A stretch of 64,000 nt of DNA from Desulfobulbus oralis (GCF_002952055.1 NZ_CP021255.1:2145501-2209500), one strand, 5' to 3'. Positions 25,179 to 35,933 are shown, counted from the stretch's first letter. Made by a program: numbers and translations. The notes: generated from the letters alone by a model not told the origin.

Positions 25179-28001
25179 CTACAGTGTAGCCTCCACCTCA
25201 TCCATGACAAAGGCCTCGAGCTGATCGCCCACCTTGATATCGTTAAAGCGCTCCACCCCGATGCCGCACTCGAAGCCGGTCAGCACTTCCTTGGCGTCGT
25301 CCTTGAAGCGCTTCAGGGAGGCGATTTTACCGGTATAGATCACCACACCCTCCCGCAGCACCCGCACTTTCGCGTTCCGCTGCATTTTGCCGGAAAGCAC
25401 CGTACAGCCCGCGATCAGACCCACCTTCGGCACCTGGAAGGTCTGGCGCACATCGGCCGTGCCGATGACCCGCTCCTCGAAGGTCGGCTCCAGCATGCCC
25501 TTCATGGCCTTTTCGATATCTTCCAGCGCATGATAGATGACATCATAGGCGCGCACATCCACGCCTTCCTGCCCGGCCAGTTCCTTGACCTTGACAGAGG
25601 GGCGGACGTTGAAGCCGATGACAATGGCATTGGAGGCGGAAGCCAGATGGATGTCGTTTTCCGTAATGGAGCCCGTGCCCTCATGCAGCACATGCACACG
25701 GATGGTGTCGGTGGACAGATTCTCCGCTGCCTGGCCAAAGGCTTCCAGCGTGCCCTGCACGTCGGCCCGCAGGATGACCTTCAGTTCCTTCATGTCCTGC
25801 TCGGCCATCTTCTCGAAGAGGTTGTCCAGAGATACCTTGGAGGCGCTCGCCAGCTCGGTTTCCCGGGCCTTGAGCTGGCGGGCCGAGGCCACGGCCTTGG
25901 CCATCTTCTCGTCCGTCACCACCATGAAGGGATCGCCTGCGGAGGGCACACCGGAGAGCCCCTGAATCTCCACCGGAATGGCCGGGCCCGCGGCTTTGAC
26001 CCGCTCGCCGCGCTCGTTCGAGAGCAGGCGCACCCGGCCGCTGAACATGCCGGCCACGAAGTTGTCCCCGGGCCGAAGCGTGCCTTCCTGCACGAGCACC
26101 GTGGCCACCGGGCCCCGCCCCTTGTGCAGTTGGGCCTCGATGACCACGCCCCTGGCCTTGCGGCTGGGATCGGCCTTCAGCTCCAGGATATCGGCCTGAA
26201 TCTGGATGGACTCCAGCAGTTCGGGAATGCCGAGTCCCTTTTTGGCCGAGGTTTCGCAGTAGATTGTCTGTCCGCCCCAGTCTTCGGGGATCAGGCCGTA
26301 GTCGCTCAGCTCACGGCGCACCCGCTCCGCATCGGCGCCGGGCTTGTCGATTTTATTGACCGCCACCACAATGGGCACCTCCGCAGCCTTGGCATGGGCA
26401 ATGGCCTCCTTGGTCTGCTCCATGACGCCGTCGTCCGCCGCCACGACCAGGACCACGATATCCGTGACCTGGGCGCCGCGGGAACGCATCTCGGTGAAGG
26501 CCGCATGGCCCGGCGTATCGACAAAGGTGATGCCGCCGCCCTGGGCATTCTGCACATGATAGGCGCCGATGTGCTGGGTGATGCCGCCGGCCTCGCCCAG
26601 GGCCACGTCCGTCTTTCGGATGGCGTCCAGGATGGAGGTCTTGCCGTGGTCGACATGGCCCATGACCGTGACCACAGGCGGCCGGGGCAGGGCCTCGCCG
26701 CCCTGCTCTTCCTCCATGGCCTCCAAAGCCTCGACTTCCAGCTCCGCGTGCATGGCCTGCTCGACCTCAAAACCGAAATCCGTGGCCACGAGGGCTGCCG
26801 TGTCCACGTCCAAAGCCTGATTCACGGTTGCCATCACACCCAGCTTCATCAACGCGGTGATGACTTCCGTGGCCTTGACGCTCATGTGTCTGGCCAGATC
26901 GGCCACGCTGATGCTGGCCACCACCTTGATGCGGCGCTTGATGGCCCTGGTTTCGGCAACCGGCTGCGGCAGCTCCCGGGCCTGACGCGGGTTCTTTTTC
27001 CTCCTGCCCCCGCGCTGACGCGTGTAGTCGCCCTCCGCATCGCCCAGAAAATCCTCGCGGCCGCCTTTGCCCTTCCGGCCGCTGCCCCGGGCCATCCGGC
27101 GATCGAGCGCCTCGTCCTCGGAGACAGCCACCACCCGGCGGTTGCCCTTGTCCTTTTTCTTGCCACCACGGGCAGCGCCGCGGCCCGCATCCTGGCCAAC
27201 TGCGGCGTCATGCGCCGGGGCTGCCGGACGGTTGCCGGGCTTTGGTCTGGCGGGCCGCTGCTCGGAAGCGGAAGCCTCGCTGGGCACGGGAATTTCCATC
27301 CGGCCCACGATTCTGGCGAGCGGTTTCGGCCGTTCCGGCTCGGTGCCGGGCCCGGGGGTGGTTCTGACCTTCCTGACCCTGGGTCTTTTCTGCTGGGCCG
27401 GAGTCTGGTCCTTCGCTGCTGGGGGAGCAGCCGTGGCCGGCCGGGATTCGGCGCTTTCCCGGCTCCCGCTCTCCTGCACCGCTTCCGGCTCTTCGGCACT
27501 GGGGGCCGTGGTCCCGATCCCAGGCTCCGCTTCGGCCGGCACCGCCCGCTCCGGTTCCGGGGCTTCGGCCTGTTCCGGCACCGCCGGCGCCTGGCTTTCC
27601 GAAAGCCCCGCCGCTTCGGCCGGCAGGGACTCGCGATTTTCCTGCTCCTGGGCCAGGAGCCGGATCCGGGCGGCCTCGGCCTCTTCCTCCAGAGCCCGGG
27701 TCTCGGCCAGCTCCTGCTGGCGGGCCGCCTCTTCCTTGTCCGCCTTGGAACGCCGCCGCACAACAGTCCCGCCCCAGGGGCCGCTGCTCTCGGAGCGTCC
27801 CCTGACTTCGATCCGGCCCACCGATACAGAGGGGCTCACCGGTTCGCCACCCATTTTCCTGCGAATATCCGCAACCATGTCATCTTCCAGGGTGGAGCTG
27901 TGACTGGTCACCGCATAGCCCAGTTCAACCAGCCTGTCCGCCAGTTCCTTGCCCTTCATCCCGAATTCCCTTGCCAGATCGTAAACCCGAACTTTTGCCA
28001 T
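25179..28001 (-). CDS. infB: Translation initiation factor IF-2
   Basis: A 940-residue IF-2. The start at 28001 gives the typical [21 protein letters not shown]-domain. A long, low-complexity A/P/E/R-rich linker covers about residues 90-400. IF2_N repeat [20 protein letters not shown] leads into the GTPase: [51 protein letters not shown]. Domains II-IV follow to the end. It brings initiator tRNA to the 30S subunit with GTP. It follows nusA by 46 bases. Confidence 0.97.
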   Translation of the reverse strand: MAKVRVYDLAREFGMKGKELADRLVELGYAVTSHSSTLEDDMVADIRRKMGGEPVSPSVSVGRIEVRGRSESSGPWGGTVVRRRSKADKEEAARQQELAETRALEEEAEAARIRLLAQEQENRESLPAEAAGLSESQAPAVPEQAEAPEPERAVPAEAEPGIGTTAPSAEEPEAVQESGSRESAESRPATAAPPAAKDQTPAQQKRPRVRKVRTTPGPGTEPERPKPLARIVGRMEIPVPSEASASEQRPARPKPGNRPAAPAHDAAVGQDAGRGAARGGKKKDKGNRRVVAVSEDEALDRRMARGSGRKGKGGREDFLGDAEGDYTRQRGGRRKKNPRQARELPQPVAETRAIKRRIKVVASISVADLARHMSVKATEVITALMKLGVMATVNQALDVDTAALVATDFGFEVEQAMHAELEVEALEAMEEEQGGEALPRPPVVTVMGHVDHGKTSILDAIRKTDVALGEAGGITQHIGAYHVQNAQGGGITFVDTPGHAAFTEMRSRGAQVTDIVVLVVAADDGVMEQTKEAIAHAKAAEVPIVVAVNKIDKPGADAERVRRELSDYGLIPEDWGGQTIYCETSAKKGLGIPELLESIQIQADILELKADPSRKARGVVIEAQLHKGRGPVATVLVQEGTLRPGDNFVAGMFSGRVRLLSNERGERVKAAGPAIPVEIQGLSGVPSAGDPFMVVTDEKMAKAVASARQLKARETELASASKVSLDNLFEKMAEQDMKELKVILRADVQGTLEAFGQAAENLSTDTIRVHVLHEGTGSITENDIHLASASNAIVIGFNVRPSVKVKELAGQEGVDVRAYDVIYHALEDIEKAMKGMLEPTFEERVIGTADVRQTFQVPKVGLIAGCTVLSGKMQRNAKVRVLREGVVIYTGKIASLKRFKDDAKEVLTGFECGIGVERFNDIKVGDQLEAFVMDEVEATL

Positions 28002-28047
28002 ATAAGCCTGCCCTCCCTGACTCTGCACCCCTTGCCCCGTCCCGCGC

Positions 28048-29451
28048 TCAGGCCCCGGTTGCGGCACTGCCGGACTGCTCCGCGTCCGGCCTGTCATTTT
28101 CGACCTCGGTCTGCCCGGCCAGGGCCTCTGCCCCCGAGGCCGCACTCCCTGCCGCTTCCGTCCCGGACAGTATCGGAGACGCCACCTCGCGGGCACGTTC
28201 CTGCACCACTCTGACAACCGCTTCGTCCGCCTTGAGCAGCCGGACCAGCTCGTTGGTATCGCTTTCGGCCAGCATGGCAGCGGTCAGAATGCCGCCGGCA
28301 AAGAGCCGGTCCGCCAGATTTTCATCAATGCCCTGCACCAGCAGCAGGCTGCGGTAGCCCGGATTTTCCAGATTGGTGTACCGCTGCTGACTCTTCACGT
28401 CAATGCGCCAGCCCAAAAGCCGGTAGGCCAGCCGCACGTTCTGGCCCTGCCGGCCGATGGCCAGGGAAAGCTGATCATCCGGCACCACCACCAGGAGCGT
28501 CTTGTGCTCGTCATCCACCTCCACCATGTTCACCTGGGCCGGGGCCAGGGCATTGCACACATACTTCACCGGATCCGGACTCCAGGGCACGATGTCGATG
28601 CGCTCGCCCTGCAGCTCCTGGACCACGTTCTGCACGCGGGAGCCCTTGAGGCCCACGCAGGCGCCCACCGGGTCCACATCCGACTCCAACGAGGACACGG
28701 CAATCTTGGCCCGAAAGCCCGGGTCGCGACTCACACCCATGATCTTGACCGTACCCTCCGCAATCTCCGGCACCTCCAGCTCGAAAAGTTTGACCAGAAA
28801 TTCGTTGCAGGTCCGGCTCAGGATAAGCTGGGCGTCGCGGTAGCGGGAGCGGCCCTGCGCCTCCTCCTCCGCCAGCTCGCTGCGGCTCCGGCGCACCTGC
28901 TGCAGATAGGCGCGAATGCGGTCGCCCTGCTTGTAGGTACGCTGTTTCAGGATCTGGCCGTCCCGCGGCAGGAGCGCGTCGGTGCGGCCCAGGTTGACGA
29001 TCATGTCGCCGCGTTCGAAGCGCTGGACAATGCCGTTCACCACCGTGCCCTCCCGGTCGCGGTACATCTCGTACACCACTTCCCGCTCGGCCTCGCGCAT
29101 GCGGTGGATGATGACCTGCTTGGCCGACTGGGCGGCAATGCGGCCCAGTTCCGAGATATCGGTCAGCCGCTCGCCGATATCGTCATCCAGCCCGGCTTCC
29201 GGGTCACGTCGTCTCGCCTCTTCCAGGGAAATCTCCCGGGCCTCGTTGACCACCTTTTCCACCACCGTGCGGTACTGAAAGACCTCGACCTCGCCCAGCT
29301 CATCGTTGTACTGCACTTCGATATCGCGCTGCCCGCCGTACTTTTTCTTGACCGCCGAGCGTACCGCCTCTTCAATGGCATCAATCAACAGGTCCCGGTC
29401 TATGCCCTTGTCCCGACAAATCTGGTCAACAATCCTGCGTAAATTCTCCAT
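28048..29451 (-). CDS. nusA: Transcription termination/antitermination factor NusA
   Basis: A 467-residue NusA: N-terminal polymerase-binding domain (MENLRRIVDQICRDKGIDRD), S1 domain (GTVVNGIVQRFERGDMIVNL), KH1/KH2 (VDPVGACVGLKGSRVQNVVQEL, DDQLSLAIGRQGQNVRLA), and a C-terminal helical repeat with LLVQGIDENLADRLFAGGI. It acts on RNA polymerase pausing and termination. In-frame ATGs also lie at 29460 and 29466; no Shine-Dalgarno decides clearly. Confidence 0.95.
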   Translation of the reverse strand: MENLRRIVDQICRDKGIDRDLLIDAIEEAVRSAVKKKYGGQRDIEVQYNDELGEVEVFQYRTVVEKVVNEAREISLEEARRRDPEAGLDDDIGERLTDISELGRIAAQSAKQVIIHRMREAEREVVYEMYRDREGTVVNGIVQRFERGDMIVNLGRTDALLPRDGQILKQRTYKQGDRIRAYLQQVRRSRSELAEEEAQGRSRYRDAQLILSRTCNEFLVKLFELEVPEIAEGTVKIMGVSRDPGFRAKIAVSSLESDVDPVGACVGLKGSRVQNVVQELQGERIDIVPWSPDPVKYVCNALAPAQVNMVEVDDEHKTLLVVVPDDQLSLAIGRQGQNVRLAYRLLGWRIDVKSQQRYTNLENPGYRSLLLVQGIDENLADRLFAGGILTAAMLAESDTNELVRLLKADEAVVRVVQERAREVASPILSGTEAAGSAASGAEALAGQTEVENDRPDAEQSGSAATGA

Positions 29452-29511
29452 GCCCGCCATATACATCACCCCTGCCCCAGCGCTCACCCGCGCCGGGCCG
29501 CATTCGCTCCT

Positions 29512-30015
29512 TCAATCCAGAGTCAGACGCGCCCTGGCAATCTGTTCCATGCGCAGCCCGAGTTTTTCCTTGTTGTCCATCAAAAGCGCTATCTCCCCGT
29601 TCTCAAGGCCCAAAAGCGTCCCGGTCAGGGTCTTGCCCTGTCCCTCGTCCCGGTGCAGCCTGAGACGCACCCGCCTGCCGGCAAAGCGGACGAAGTCCTC
29701 CGGCTTTCTGAGCGGCCGCTCCAGCCCCGGCGACGACACCTCCAGGGTGTAGGCATGCCTGATCAGCGCCTCCTCTTCCAGCCAGTCGTCCAGCCTGCGG
29801 CTCACAGCCGCGCAGTCGTCCACCGTGACGCCGCCTGCCCTGTCGATAAAGAATCTGAGCACCCAGCGCTGCCCTTCGAGACGGAACTGGGTCTCCACCA
29901 GCTCCATGCCCAGAGCCGCCACCAAAGGGCCGGCCTGGGCGGCAATCCTGCTTACAAGGGGATCGGACACATTTGCCTGCACAGCCTGACCCTGATCTTC
30001 GACTCCGGTTTCCAT
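29512..30015 (-). CDS. rimP: Ribosome maturation factor RimP
   Basis: A 167-residue RimP (YhbC). Conserved parts: LVAALGMELVETQFRLEGQRWVLRFFID, GVTVDDCAAVSRRLDDWLEEE, YTLEVSSPGLERPLRKPEDF and the SH3-like C-terminus (TLTGTLLGLENGEIALLM). It aids 30S assembly. It is the first gene of the minus-strand rimP-nusA-infB-rbfA-nrnA-truB-rpsO-pnp set. Confidence 0.93.
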   Translation of the reverse strand: METGVEDQGQAVQANVSDPLVSRIAAQAGPLVAALGMELVETQFRLEGQRWVLRFFIDRAGGVTVDDCAAVSRRLDDWLEEEALIRHAYTLEVSSPGLERPLRKPEDFVRFAGRRVRLRLHRDEGQGKTLTGTLLGLENGEIALLMDNKEKLGLRMEQIARARLTLD

Positions 30016-30130
30016 GCGCCTACAACGGGAAGTGGTGGGCGCAACAGCAAAAAAAAAGCGGGCAAAGCCCACTTTTCAGCAAACTGCAGAATGGATTGCA
30101 GAAACGGACAGGAACAGGCCCGTGTTTCTG

Positions 30131-30206
30131 TGGAGCGGGCGACGGGGGTCGAACCCGCGACCCCAAGCTTGGGAAGCTTGTGCTCTGCCAACTGAGCTAC
30201 ACCCGC
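30131..30206 (-). tRNA. tRNA-Gly (anticodon CCC)
   Basis: A 76-base cloverleaf: acceptor GCGGGTG pairs with CGCCCGC, D-arm TGTAGCTCAGTTGGCAGAGCA, anticodon stem CAAGC/GCTTG around loop TTCCCAA (anticodon CCC), and T-arm GGGTTCGACCC. The 3' end TCCA is encoded. It reads the GGG codon. Confidence 0.95.
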
Positions 30207-30369
30207 ACCCCATTCCTGAAAATTGGGGCAGCATACGGTATCGCTCGTGAAATGTCAAGCGGCAACACAGGGGAAAGCAGAGTTCCCCGGCCCTGCGGCA
30301 GGAGGCAGGGGTCCGTCCAAAGTGCGTAAGCTGCTTTACAGCAGCACCGCGCACGGTATAATCCCGGGC

Positions 30370-33051
30370 ATGGAACTGATCACGACCCATACGCACACGG
30401 ATTTTGACAGTCTGGCAGCCATGATTGCGGCCAAGCGCCTCTATCCGGAAGCCGCCCTGGTGCTCCCCGGCCCGCCCGGAGACAAGGTACGGCGCTATCT
30501 GAGCCGGGAATTCGACAACCTCTACCTGTTCAGCCAACCGGGCGACATCGACCTGCCCGCGGTGCAGCGGCTGGTACTGGTGGGGACCCGGCAGGCCGGA
30601 CAGCTCGGTTCTCTGGCCGCCTGCCTGAGCAATCCAGGCCTTGAACTCCACGTGTACGACCACCATCCACCCCATGAGGGCGACATCCGGGCCCAGGTGG
30701 AGCACGTGGCGCCCTATGGCGCCACCAGCACCCTGATGGTCAGGCTGATCCGCGGGCAGCACCTGGTGCTCACGCCCTGGGAAGCGACCCTGATGGCGCT
30801 CGGCATCTACGACAGCACCGGTGCCTTTCTCGCGCCCGGCACCAACCGGGAGGATCTGCGCACCGCCTCCTGGCTCCTTGGGCAGGGTGCACACCTGGAG
30901 ACGATCGCCCGCTATTTTTCCCGGGCCCTCACGGAGCGGCAGGCGGAACTGCTTGCCCAGTTGCAGAAGAACAGCGCCCCCTATGTCATCCATGGCATAC
31001 GGGTAGTGATCACCTGGCTCGAATCCCGGGAGTACATCGACGACGCGCAGACCCTGCTGCAGCGGGTCATGAACATGGATGGCCTGGAAGTGCTCTTCGC
31101 CTTCATGACGATACGCGGCGCCCTGCACTTCCTCTGCCGCAGCAATCTGCCGGAGATCAACGCCGCTGCCATTGCCCGCTCCTTTGGCGGCAGCGGTCAG
31201 GCTGCCGAAGCCGTTGCCAGCATTCCGGACATGACCCGGGAAGAAGCCGAGGAAAAACTGCTGCGGCTGCTGCAGGGCAGCGTCAGGCCAAAGGATCGGG
31301 CCGGCGAACTGATGAGTACGCCGGTCATCGCGGTCACGGCCGGCGTGACGCTCAGCGAGGCCGCCGAGATGCTGACCCGCTACAATTTCACCGTGCTGCC
31401 GGTGGTGCAGTTGCCAGGCAGCCCGGATGGCAGCGTGCCGCCCACCGGCCTTTTGGGCATGATCTCACGGACGGTGGTGGAAAAGGCCATTTACCACGCC
31501 CTGGGCAAGGCGCCGGTCTCCGAATACATGACCACGGGCCTTGCCGCGCTGTCCGAAGACTCCGGTCTGGCGGACATCATCGACATCATGGTGGCCAACC
31601 GGCAACGGCTCATTCCGGTGCTGCGCGGGGAGGCGCTGACAGGCGTCATCACCCGCACCGACCTTCTGAGCCTCCTGGTGGACGACCCCGGCAATGTCTC
31701 GCCCGACCTGCTCCGGGCCGACCGGCATCCGTCGATCAGGCGCGGCAGAAATCTGAGCGATCTCATGGTGCGCCGGCTGTCCCGGGATGCCATCGTGCTG
31801 CTCCGCGAACTCGGCGAAACCGCGAAGACACAGGGCTGCCAGGCCTTCGTGGTGGGCGGTTTCGTGCGCGATCTGTTGCTGGGCCACAGCAACCTGGACA
31901 TCGACATTGTGGTGGAGGGCAACGGCATTGCCTTTGCCGGTGCCTTCGCCAGGATCAAAGGCGGCATTGTCCGCCCGCACCTCAAGTTCAACACCGCCAC
32001 CGTCGTGCTGCCGGATGGCCTGCGCATCGACGTGGCCACCGCCCGCCTGGAATACTACGAGCATCCGGTGGCCCTGCCCACAGTGGCGGTGGGCTCCATC
32101 AAGCGCGACCTGCACCGCCGCGACTTCACCATCAACGCCATGGCCATTGCCCTGAATCCGGAACGCTTCGGCACCCTGGCGGATTTCTACAATTCCCAGA
32201 ACGACCTGATGGCGCATCGCATTCAGGTGCTGCACAACCTGAGCTTTGTGGAAGACCCGACCCGGATTTACCGGGCCATCCGCTTTGAAAGCCGGCTGGG
32301 CTTCCATATCACCCGCAACTCCGAACGCCTGATCCGCAACGCCATCCGGCTGGGGCTGCCGCGGCAGATCGAGGGCCTGCGCTGCCTGCACGAGCTGCGC
32401 CTCATTCTGAGCGAGGACAATCCCATTCCGGCGCTCAGGCGCATGGAGGATTTCCAGCTCTTTCCCTTCCTCTGGCCAGGTCTGGCGCAGCCCTTCAAAA
32501 TCGGCCGCCGCGTGCTCCATGTCCTGGGCATGGCCCGGGAGGCCATTGCCTGGTTCCGCCTGCTCCAGGACAACACGCCGCTGGAACAGTGGCTGGTCTA
32601 TATGCTGACCCTGAGCTGCGGCCGCACCACGGCTGAACTGGACAGCCTGTGCCAGAGGCTGGACATGCCGGAAAGACAGCGTCTGAGCCTCCTGTGCCAG
32701 AAGGAAAAGGCCGAAGCTCTGGAGCAGGAGCTGTTCAGACATCCGGAAATGCCGCCGAGCGCCAGCTACTGGCCCCTCAGGGCGCTGAGCGAGGAGGCCC
32801 TGCTGTACCTGCGGGCCATTGCGCGCAAACGAGCCATCATCAACCGGATCGCCCACTTCGTCACCCGCCTGCGCGGCATGAAACCCCTGGTGGACGGCGC
32901 TGGTCTGAAAGCCCTGGGCTACCGGCCCGGGCCACAGTTCAGCGTCATGCACAAGAGTCTCCTGACGCACCAGTTCGACGGCGAAATCCGCACGCGGGAC
33001 GAAGCCGAAAGCTTTCTGGCGCGCGAGTATCCGCTGCCCGGCCGCAAATGA
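30370..33051 (+). CDS. DHH-CBS-CBS-CCA/poly(A) polymerase fusion
   Basis: An 893-residue fusion. Residues ~1-310 are a DHH/DHHA1 phosphoesterase unit (THTHTDFDSLAAMIAAKRL, YDHHPPHEGD, and SFGGSGQAAEAVAS, where the DHHA1 box is altered from GGGGH). Residues ~315-465 hold two CBS domains (ELMSTPVIAVTAG..., VSEYMTTGLAALSEDSG...). Residues ~485-890 are a tRNA nucleotidyltransferase (VVGGFVRDLLLGHSNLDIDIVVEGN, KRDLHRRDFTINAMAIALNP, VEDPTRIYRAIRFESRLGF). It likely adds A or CCA to tRNA 3' ends. This architecture is known from deltaproteobacteria and cyanobacteria; what the DHH part does and what the CBS pair senses are not settled. Confidence 0.9.
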   Translation: MELITTHTHTDFDSLAAMIAAKRLYPEAALVLPGPPGDKVRRYLSREFDNLYLFSQPGDIDLPAVQRLVLVGTRQAGQLGSLAACLSNPGLELHVYDHHPPHEGDIRAQVEHVAPYGATSTLMVRLIRGQHLVLTPWEATLMALGIYDSTGAFLAPGTNREDLRTASWLLGQGAHLETIARYFSRALTERQAELLAQLQKNSAPYVIHGIRVVITWLESREYIDDAQTLLQRVMNMDGLEVLFAFMTIRGALHFLCRSNLPEINAAAIARSFGGSGQAAEAVASIPDMTREEAEEKLLRLLQGSVRPKDRAGELMSTPVIAVTAGVTLSEAAEMLTRYNFTVLPVVQLPGSPDGSVPPTGLLGMISRTVVEKAIYHALGKAPVSEYMTTGLAALSEDSGLADIIDIMVANRQRLIPVLRGEALTGVITRTDLLSLLVDDPGNVSPDLLRADRHPSIRRGRNLSDLMVRRLSRDAIVLLRELGETAKTQGCQAFVVGGFVRDLLLGHSNLDIDIVVEGNGIAFAGAFARIKGGIVRPHLKFNTATVVLPDGLRIDVATARLEYYEHPVALPTVAVGSIKRDLHRRDFTINAMAIALNPERFGTLADFYNSQNDLMAHRIQVLHNLSFVEDPTRIYRAIRFESRLGFHITRNSERLIRNAIRLGLPRQIEGLRCLHELRLILSEDNPIPALRRMEDFQLFPFLWPGLAQPFKIGRRVLHVLGMAREAIAWFRLLQDNTPLEQWLVYMLTLSCGRTTAELDSLCQRLDMPERQRLSLLCQKEKAEALEQELFRHPEMPPSASYWPLRALSEEALLYLRAIARKRAIINRIAHFVTRLRGMKPLVDGAGLKALGYRPGPQFSVMHKSLLTHQFDGEIRTRDEAESFLAREYPLPGRK

Positions 33052-33090
33052 AAATCCGCCCATCTCATCCCAACCGCATCAGGACCCGTT

Positions 33091-33717
33091 ATGCACCTTG
33101 ACCCGGAATTTCTGCTGAGACTGCTCATTTCCGCCCCGCCACTGCTCCTGGCCCTGAGCCTGCACGAGCTGGCCCACGGCTATGTGGCCCTGCAACTGGG
33201 CGATCCCACCGCCAAACAGGCCGGCCGCCTGACCATGAATCCACTGAAACACCTGGATATTCTGGGCGTTCTGGCCTTTATCTTTTTCAATGTCGGCTGG
33301 GCCAAACCGGTGCCGGTCGATCCGCGCTACTTCAGGAATCCGCAAAAAGACATGCTGGCCGTAGCGCTGGCCGGCCCGGCCGCCAACGTGGCCCTGGCCA
33401 TTGCCAGCGCCATCCTCCTGCGCCTGCTGACGGCCCTGGACCCCGGACAGCCGGGCTATGCGCTGACCATTCTGCTGCTCCTCCTGAAAAGCAGCGTCTG
33501 GATCAACGTGATGCTCGCAATCTTCAATCTGTTGCCGATCCCGCCCCTGGACGGCTCCCGCATTCTGATGGGAGTCTTGCCCCCCAGCGCGGCATACAGG
33601 TTCGCCGGACTGGAACCCTACGGCATTATTCTGGTGCTGGTCCTGTTCTACCTGGGCATCATCGGCAAAATCATTATGCCCATCATCCAGACTCTCGCGA
33701 AACTCCTCCAGGGTTGA
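33091..33717 (+). CDS. M50-family site-2-type membrane metalloprotease
   Basis: A 208-residue membrane protein. The zinc-binding motif is HELAHG (HExxH) in the first membrane helix, LTMNPLKHLDILG follows, and the third ligand lies in NLLPIPPLDGSRIL (NxxPxxPLDG). Four to five hydrophobic segments. Small S2P proteases of this type, without a PDZ domain, cut in-membrane targets. It starts 39 bases after the CCA fusion gene and is probably co-transcribed. Confidence 0.88.
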   Translation: MHLDPEFLLRLLISAPPLLLALSLHELAHGYVALQLGDPTAKQAGRLTMNPLKHLDILGVLAFIFFNVGWAKPVPVDPRYFRNPQKDMLAVALAGPAANVALAIASAILLRLLTALDPGQPGYALTILLLLLKSSVWINVMLAIFNLLPIPPLDGSRILMGVLPPSAAYRFAGLEPYGIILVLVLFYLGIIGKIIMPIIQTLAKLLQG

Positions 33718-33739
33718 AGACCAGGCAGGGCAGATTCTC

Positions 33740-34652
33740 ATTGCCAAGGCACCACCCAGGGTGAGCAAAGGTGAAAGGGACAGGGCGGGATTCTGGGGGG
33801 AGTTGGCAGCGCCAAATCCGACTACTGTGCCCGGACTGCTGATCACCAGGCCCGCGCAAGACCAAAGATGCCGCGCCACGACCGCTTGCATGAGCCGCTT
33901 TGATCTGGTCACCGGGGTCGACGAGAAGCTCCGTAGCGACTGGTCTCCTGTGCAAATTGCAGGGCGTATTCGCCTGGACTATCCAGAGGGATCAAACCAT
34001 GCGCATCAAAGGGAGAGCATCTACCGCTGGATCTACGCTGCCGCACAGCCTGGAGATACAAGCCATCGCCATTTGCGCCGCGCCTACCGCCGCCGCAGGC
34101 GGCAAAGCAGGTACGACCGGGGAGAGGCCGGTTGCCCGGGCGTATCAATATGGCCCGGCGGCCGCAGCCTGTTGCCGGCAAAACCCGCTGGGGAGTGGAG
34201 GCGGATTTGGTCTGTGCTGCAGGAGGCCAGGCAGCGCTGCCCAGTTGCAAGGAGCGCACAAATCGGTTTTGGTGCTGACCAGGCTTGAGAACAAGACGGC
34301 CGCTGCTTCGGGCGAGGCGCTTGTGCCGCGTTTGTGCGAGCTGCCACCAGAGCTGCGGCAAACTCTGACGCTTGATAACGGTTCGGAAAAGGCCGGGTTC
34401 AGGGAGCTGGAGCGGACAGGCCTCACGCGCCTCCTTGTGCAGGCCACATTCGCCCTGGCAGCGCGGCAGCAACGAGAACGAAGGTGGCCTCTTGCGACCG
34501 TACTGCCCAAGGGGCATCAGCTTGCGCAAGATCACGGAAGACTGCTCAGGAACATAGCAAAACGGCTGAATGAGCGGCCTCGAAAATGGTCCACCTACCA
34601 GACTTCAGTTGAAGTTTTTAACCCTGCCCTCACCGGTGCACTTGCAATTTGA
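33740..34652 (+). pseudogene. Decayed IS30-family transposase
   Basis: Fragments in three frames line up with one IS30 transposase: DWSPVQIAGRIRLDYPEGSN and ESIYRWIYAAA, then GAHKSVLVLTRLENKT and LRQTLTLDNGSEKA, then PHSPWQRGSNENEGGLLRPY, then RLNERPRKWSTYQT and the C-terminus VEVFNPALTGALAI ending at 34652. Many frameshifts and substitutions show it is long dead. It marks the left border of the AT-rich island. Terminal repeats are not clear to me. Confidence 0.75.
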
Positions 34653-34677
34653 ATGCATCGGCCTGCCCACGGGACAT

Positions 34678-35547
34678 CTACTGCAGTTTTTTCGCCACCA
34701 AAAACCGAGACCCGCCATACGGAAAATTGACACCCTGGCGGATAAGAATCAATTCACATGCCATAATGCGACTCAAAAAGGTGTCCCAAGTTTTGGGCAA
34801 AGTCAGCTCGCAAGTCGACTCTGCCTTTTTACAGACATGTCCTTTCAGGCGGGAGAGCAGCAAGGCAGGCAACAGCAGGCTAACAAACGAGGTAGAACGG
34901 AGCACTTGGAAGCCCGCTCCTTCCACCTTGGCCCGCAAATCCGCAGCAGCATAGCGTCGCACATGACAGGCAGCCTCATCCACCGCGCTCCACAAGAACA
35001 TATGCTGCGGCACAGTGATAAGCAGCCCTCCTCCTGGTCTGAGTGCCTGAAAAATCTGCCCAAGCACTCGTTCGTCCTCTTCGATGTGCTCCAGGACATC
35101 AAAAATACCTATGACGTCAAACTCATCGACAAAGGGAATATCGCGTGCATCCATCTGCATCAGTTCGGCGGCAGGCAAACGCCGGGCGGCAAAACGCAGC
35201 CCTTTCGTAAACACCTCGCTGCCCACCAGCCGTATCCCCGGATTGGCGGCCCCAATACCAGACAATACAAATCCCGTGCCACAGCCGACCTCAAAAAAAG
35301 ATTGGGCTTGGGGAAAATAGGTTCGCAAGGCCCAAAGGATAAGCTGGTTGCGGCTGCGAAACCAAAAGCTGCCCTGCTCAAGCCCCGCCAGCTCCTCAAA
35401 GGCCTCCGCATAGAAACCAGCTCCCCCCTGCGCTAATTCCGGGGCAAAGGCAGGGCGGCCGTCGAGCATCTTAGCCTGCCAGCCACAGGAGGGACAGCGC
35501 CAATGGCAGGAGGTAAAGCATGCCGCGCATTGCAAACACCGTTTCAT
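34678..35547 (-). CDS. SAM-dependent methyltransferase with N-terminal zinc ribbon
   Basis: A 289-residue protein. Four N-terminal cysteines (CLQCAACFTSCHWRCPSCGW) look like a zinc ribbon. Residues ~80-190 are a class-I methyltransferase: FFEVGCGTGFVLSGI (SAM motif I), VIGIFDVLEHIEEDERVLGQ and LRPGGGLLITVPQH. The tail contains a hydrophobic stretch (SLLLPALLLSRLKGH), possibly a membrane anchor. Such enzymes commonly methylate glycan or lipid-linked intermediates, and a GtrA protein follows on the same strand. Substrate unknown. Confidence 0.75.
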   Translation of the reverse strand: MKRCLQCAACFTSCHWRCPSCGWQAKMLDGRPAFAPELAQGGAGFYAEAFEELAGLEQGSFWFRSRNQLILWALRTYFPQAQSFFEVGCGTGFVLSGIGAANPGIRLVGSEVFTKGLRFAARRLPAAELMQMDARDIPFVDEFDVIGIFDVLEHIEEDERVLGQIFQALRPGGGLLITVPQHMFLWSAVDEAACHVRRYAAADLRAKVEGAGFQVLRSTSFVSLLLPALLLSRLKGHVCKKAESTCELTLPKTWDTFLSRIMACELILIRQGVNFPYGGSRFLVAKKLQ

Positions 35548-35579
35548 TGTCTTTAAAATTTAAAAATTTAAGAAAATTG

Positions 35580-35933
35580 CTATCGAAAAACGTAAAATTT
35601 AAAGGTCAAGAAAAGAAACCCTGCCACCGTTATAATAGAAAAGGCTTGAACTAATTGATGTGAATATTTCATAACATCAACAAAAAGAAAAAGAATCAAG
35701 AAGTTCAATATATATCCAAAAAAATGCGCTACAACATATCTTATTCCTATATAAGTAATACTTCCAACACAAGAGAAAATGAATCTTTTTGCACAAAAGA
35801 ATCCTACAAATACTCCTAACCCATAAAGCATTGTCATTGTTAATTTTGGAGTTAATCCAAAACTTATCAACAACAAATAAAGAATATATCCGCCAATATT
35901 ATTTATTATGCCCAATATTCCATATCGGGCCAA
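35580..35933 (-). CDS. GtrA-family membrane protein (possible flippase)
   Basis: A 117-residue protein with four hydrophobic helices, matching GtrA (ARYGILGIINNIGGYILYLLL, FVGFFCAKRFIFS, GFLFLTFKFYVFR). Family members are thought to move undecaprenyl-phosphate-linked sugars across the membrane. The annotated start codon is TTG. Upstream, ATGG TTTAAACAG would extend the protein (M.KQLARYG) if one T were absent, so a start-region frameshift is possible. AT-rich like its neighbour, unlike the GC-rich core genome. Confidence 0.65.
   Translation of the reverse strand: MARYGILGIINNIGGYILYLLLISFGLTPKLTMTMLYGLGVFVGFFCAKRFIFSCVGSITYIGIRYVVAHFFGYILNFLILFLFVDVMKYSHQLVQAFSIITVAGFLFLTFKFYVFR

Noticed and set aside
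25530-28214. 894-codon plus-strand frame opposite infB
   Set aside because: Antisense shadow of infB; no start signal and no recognisable motif.
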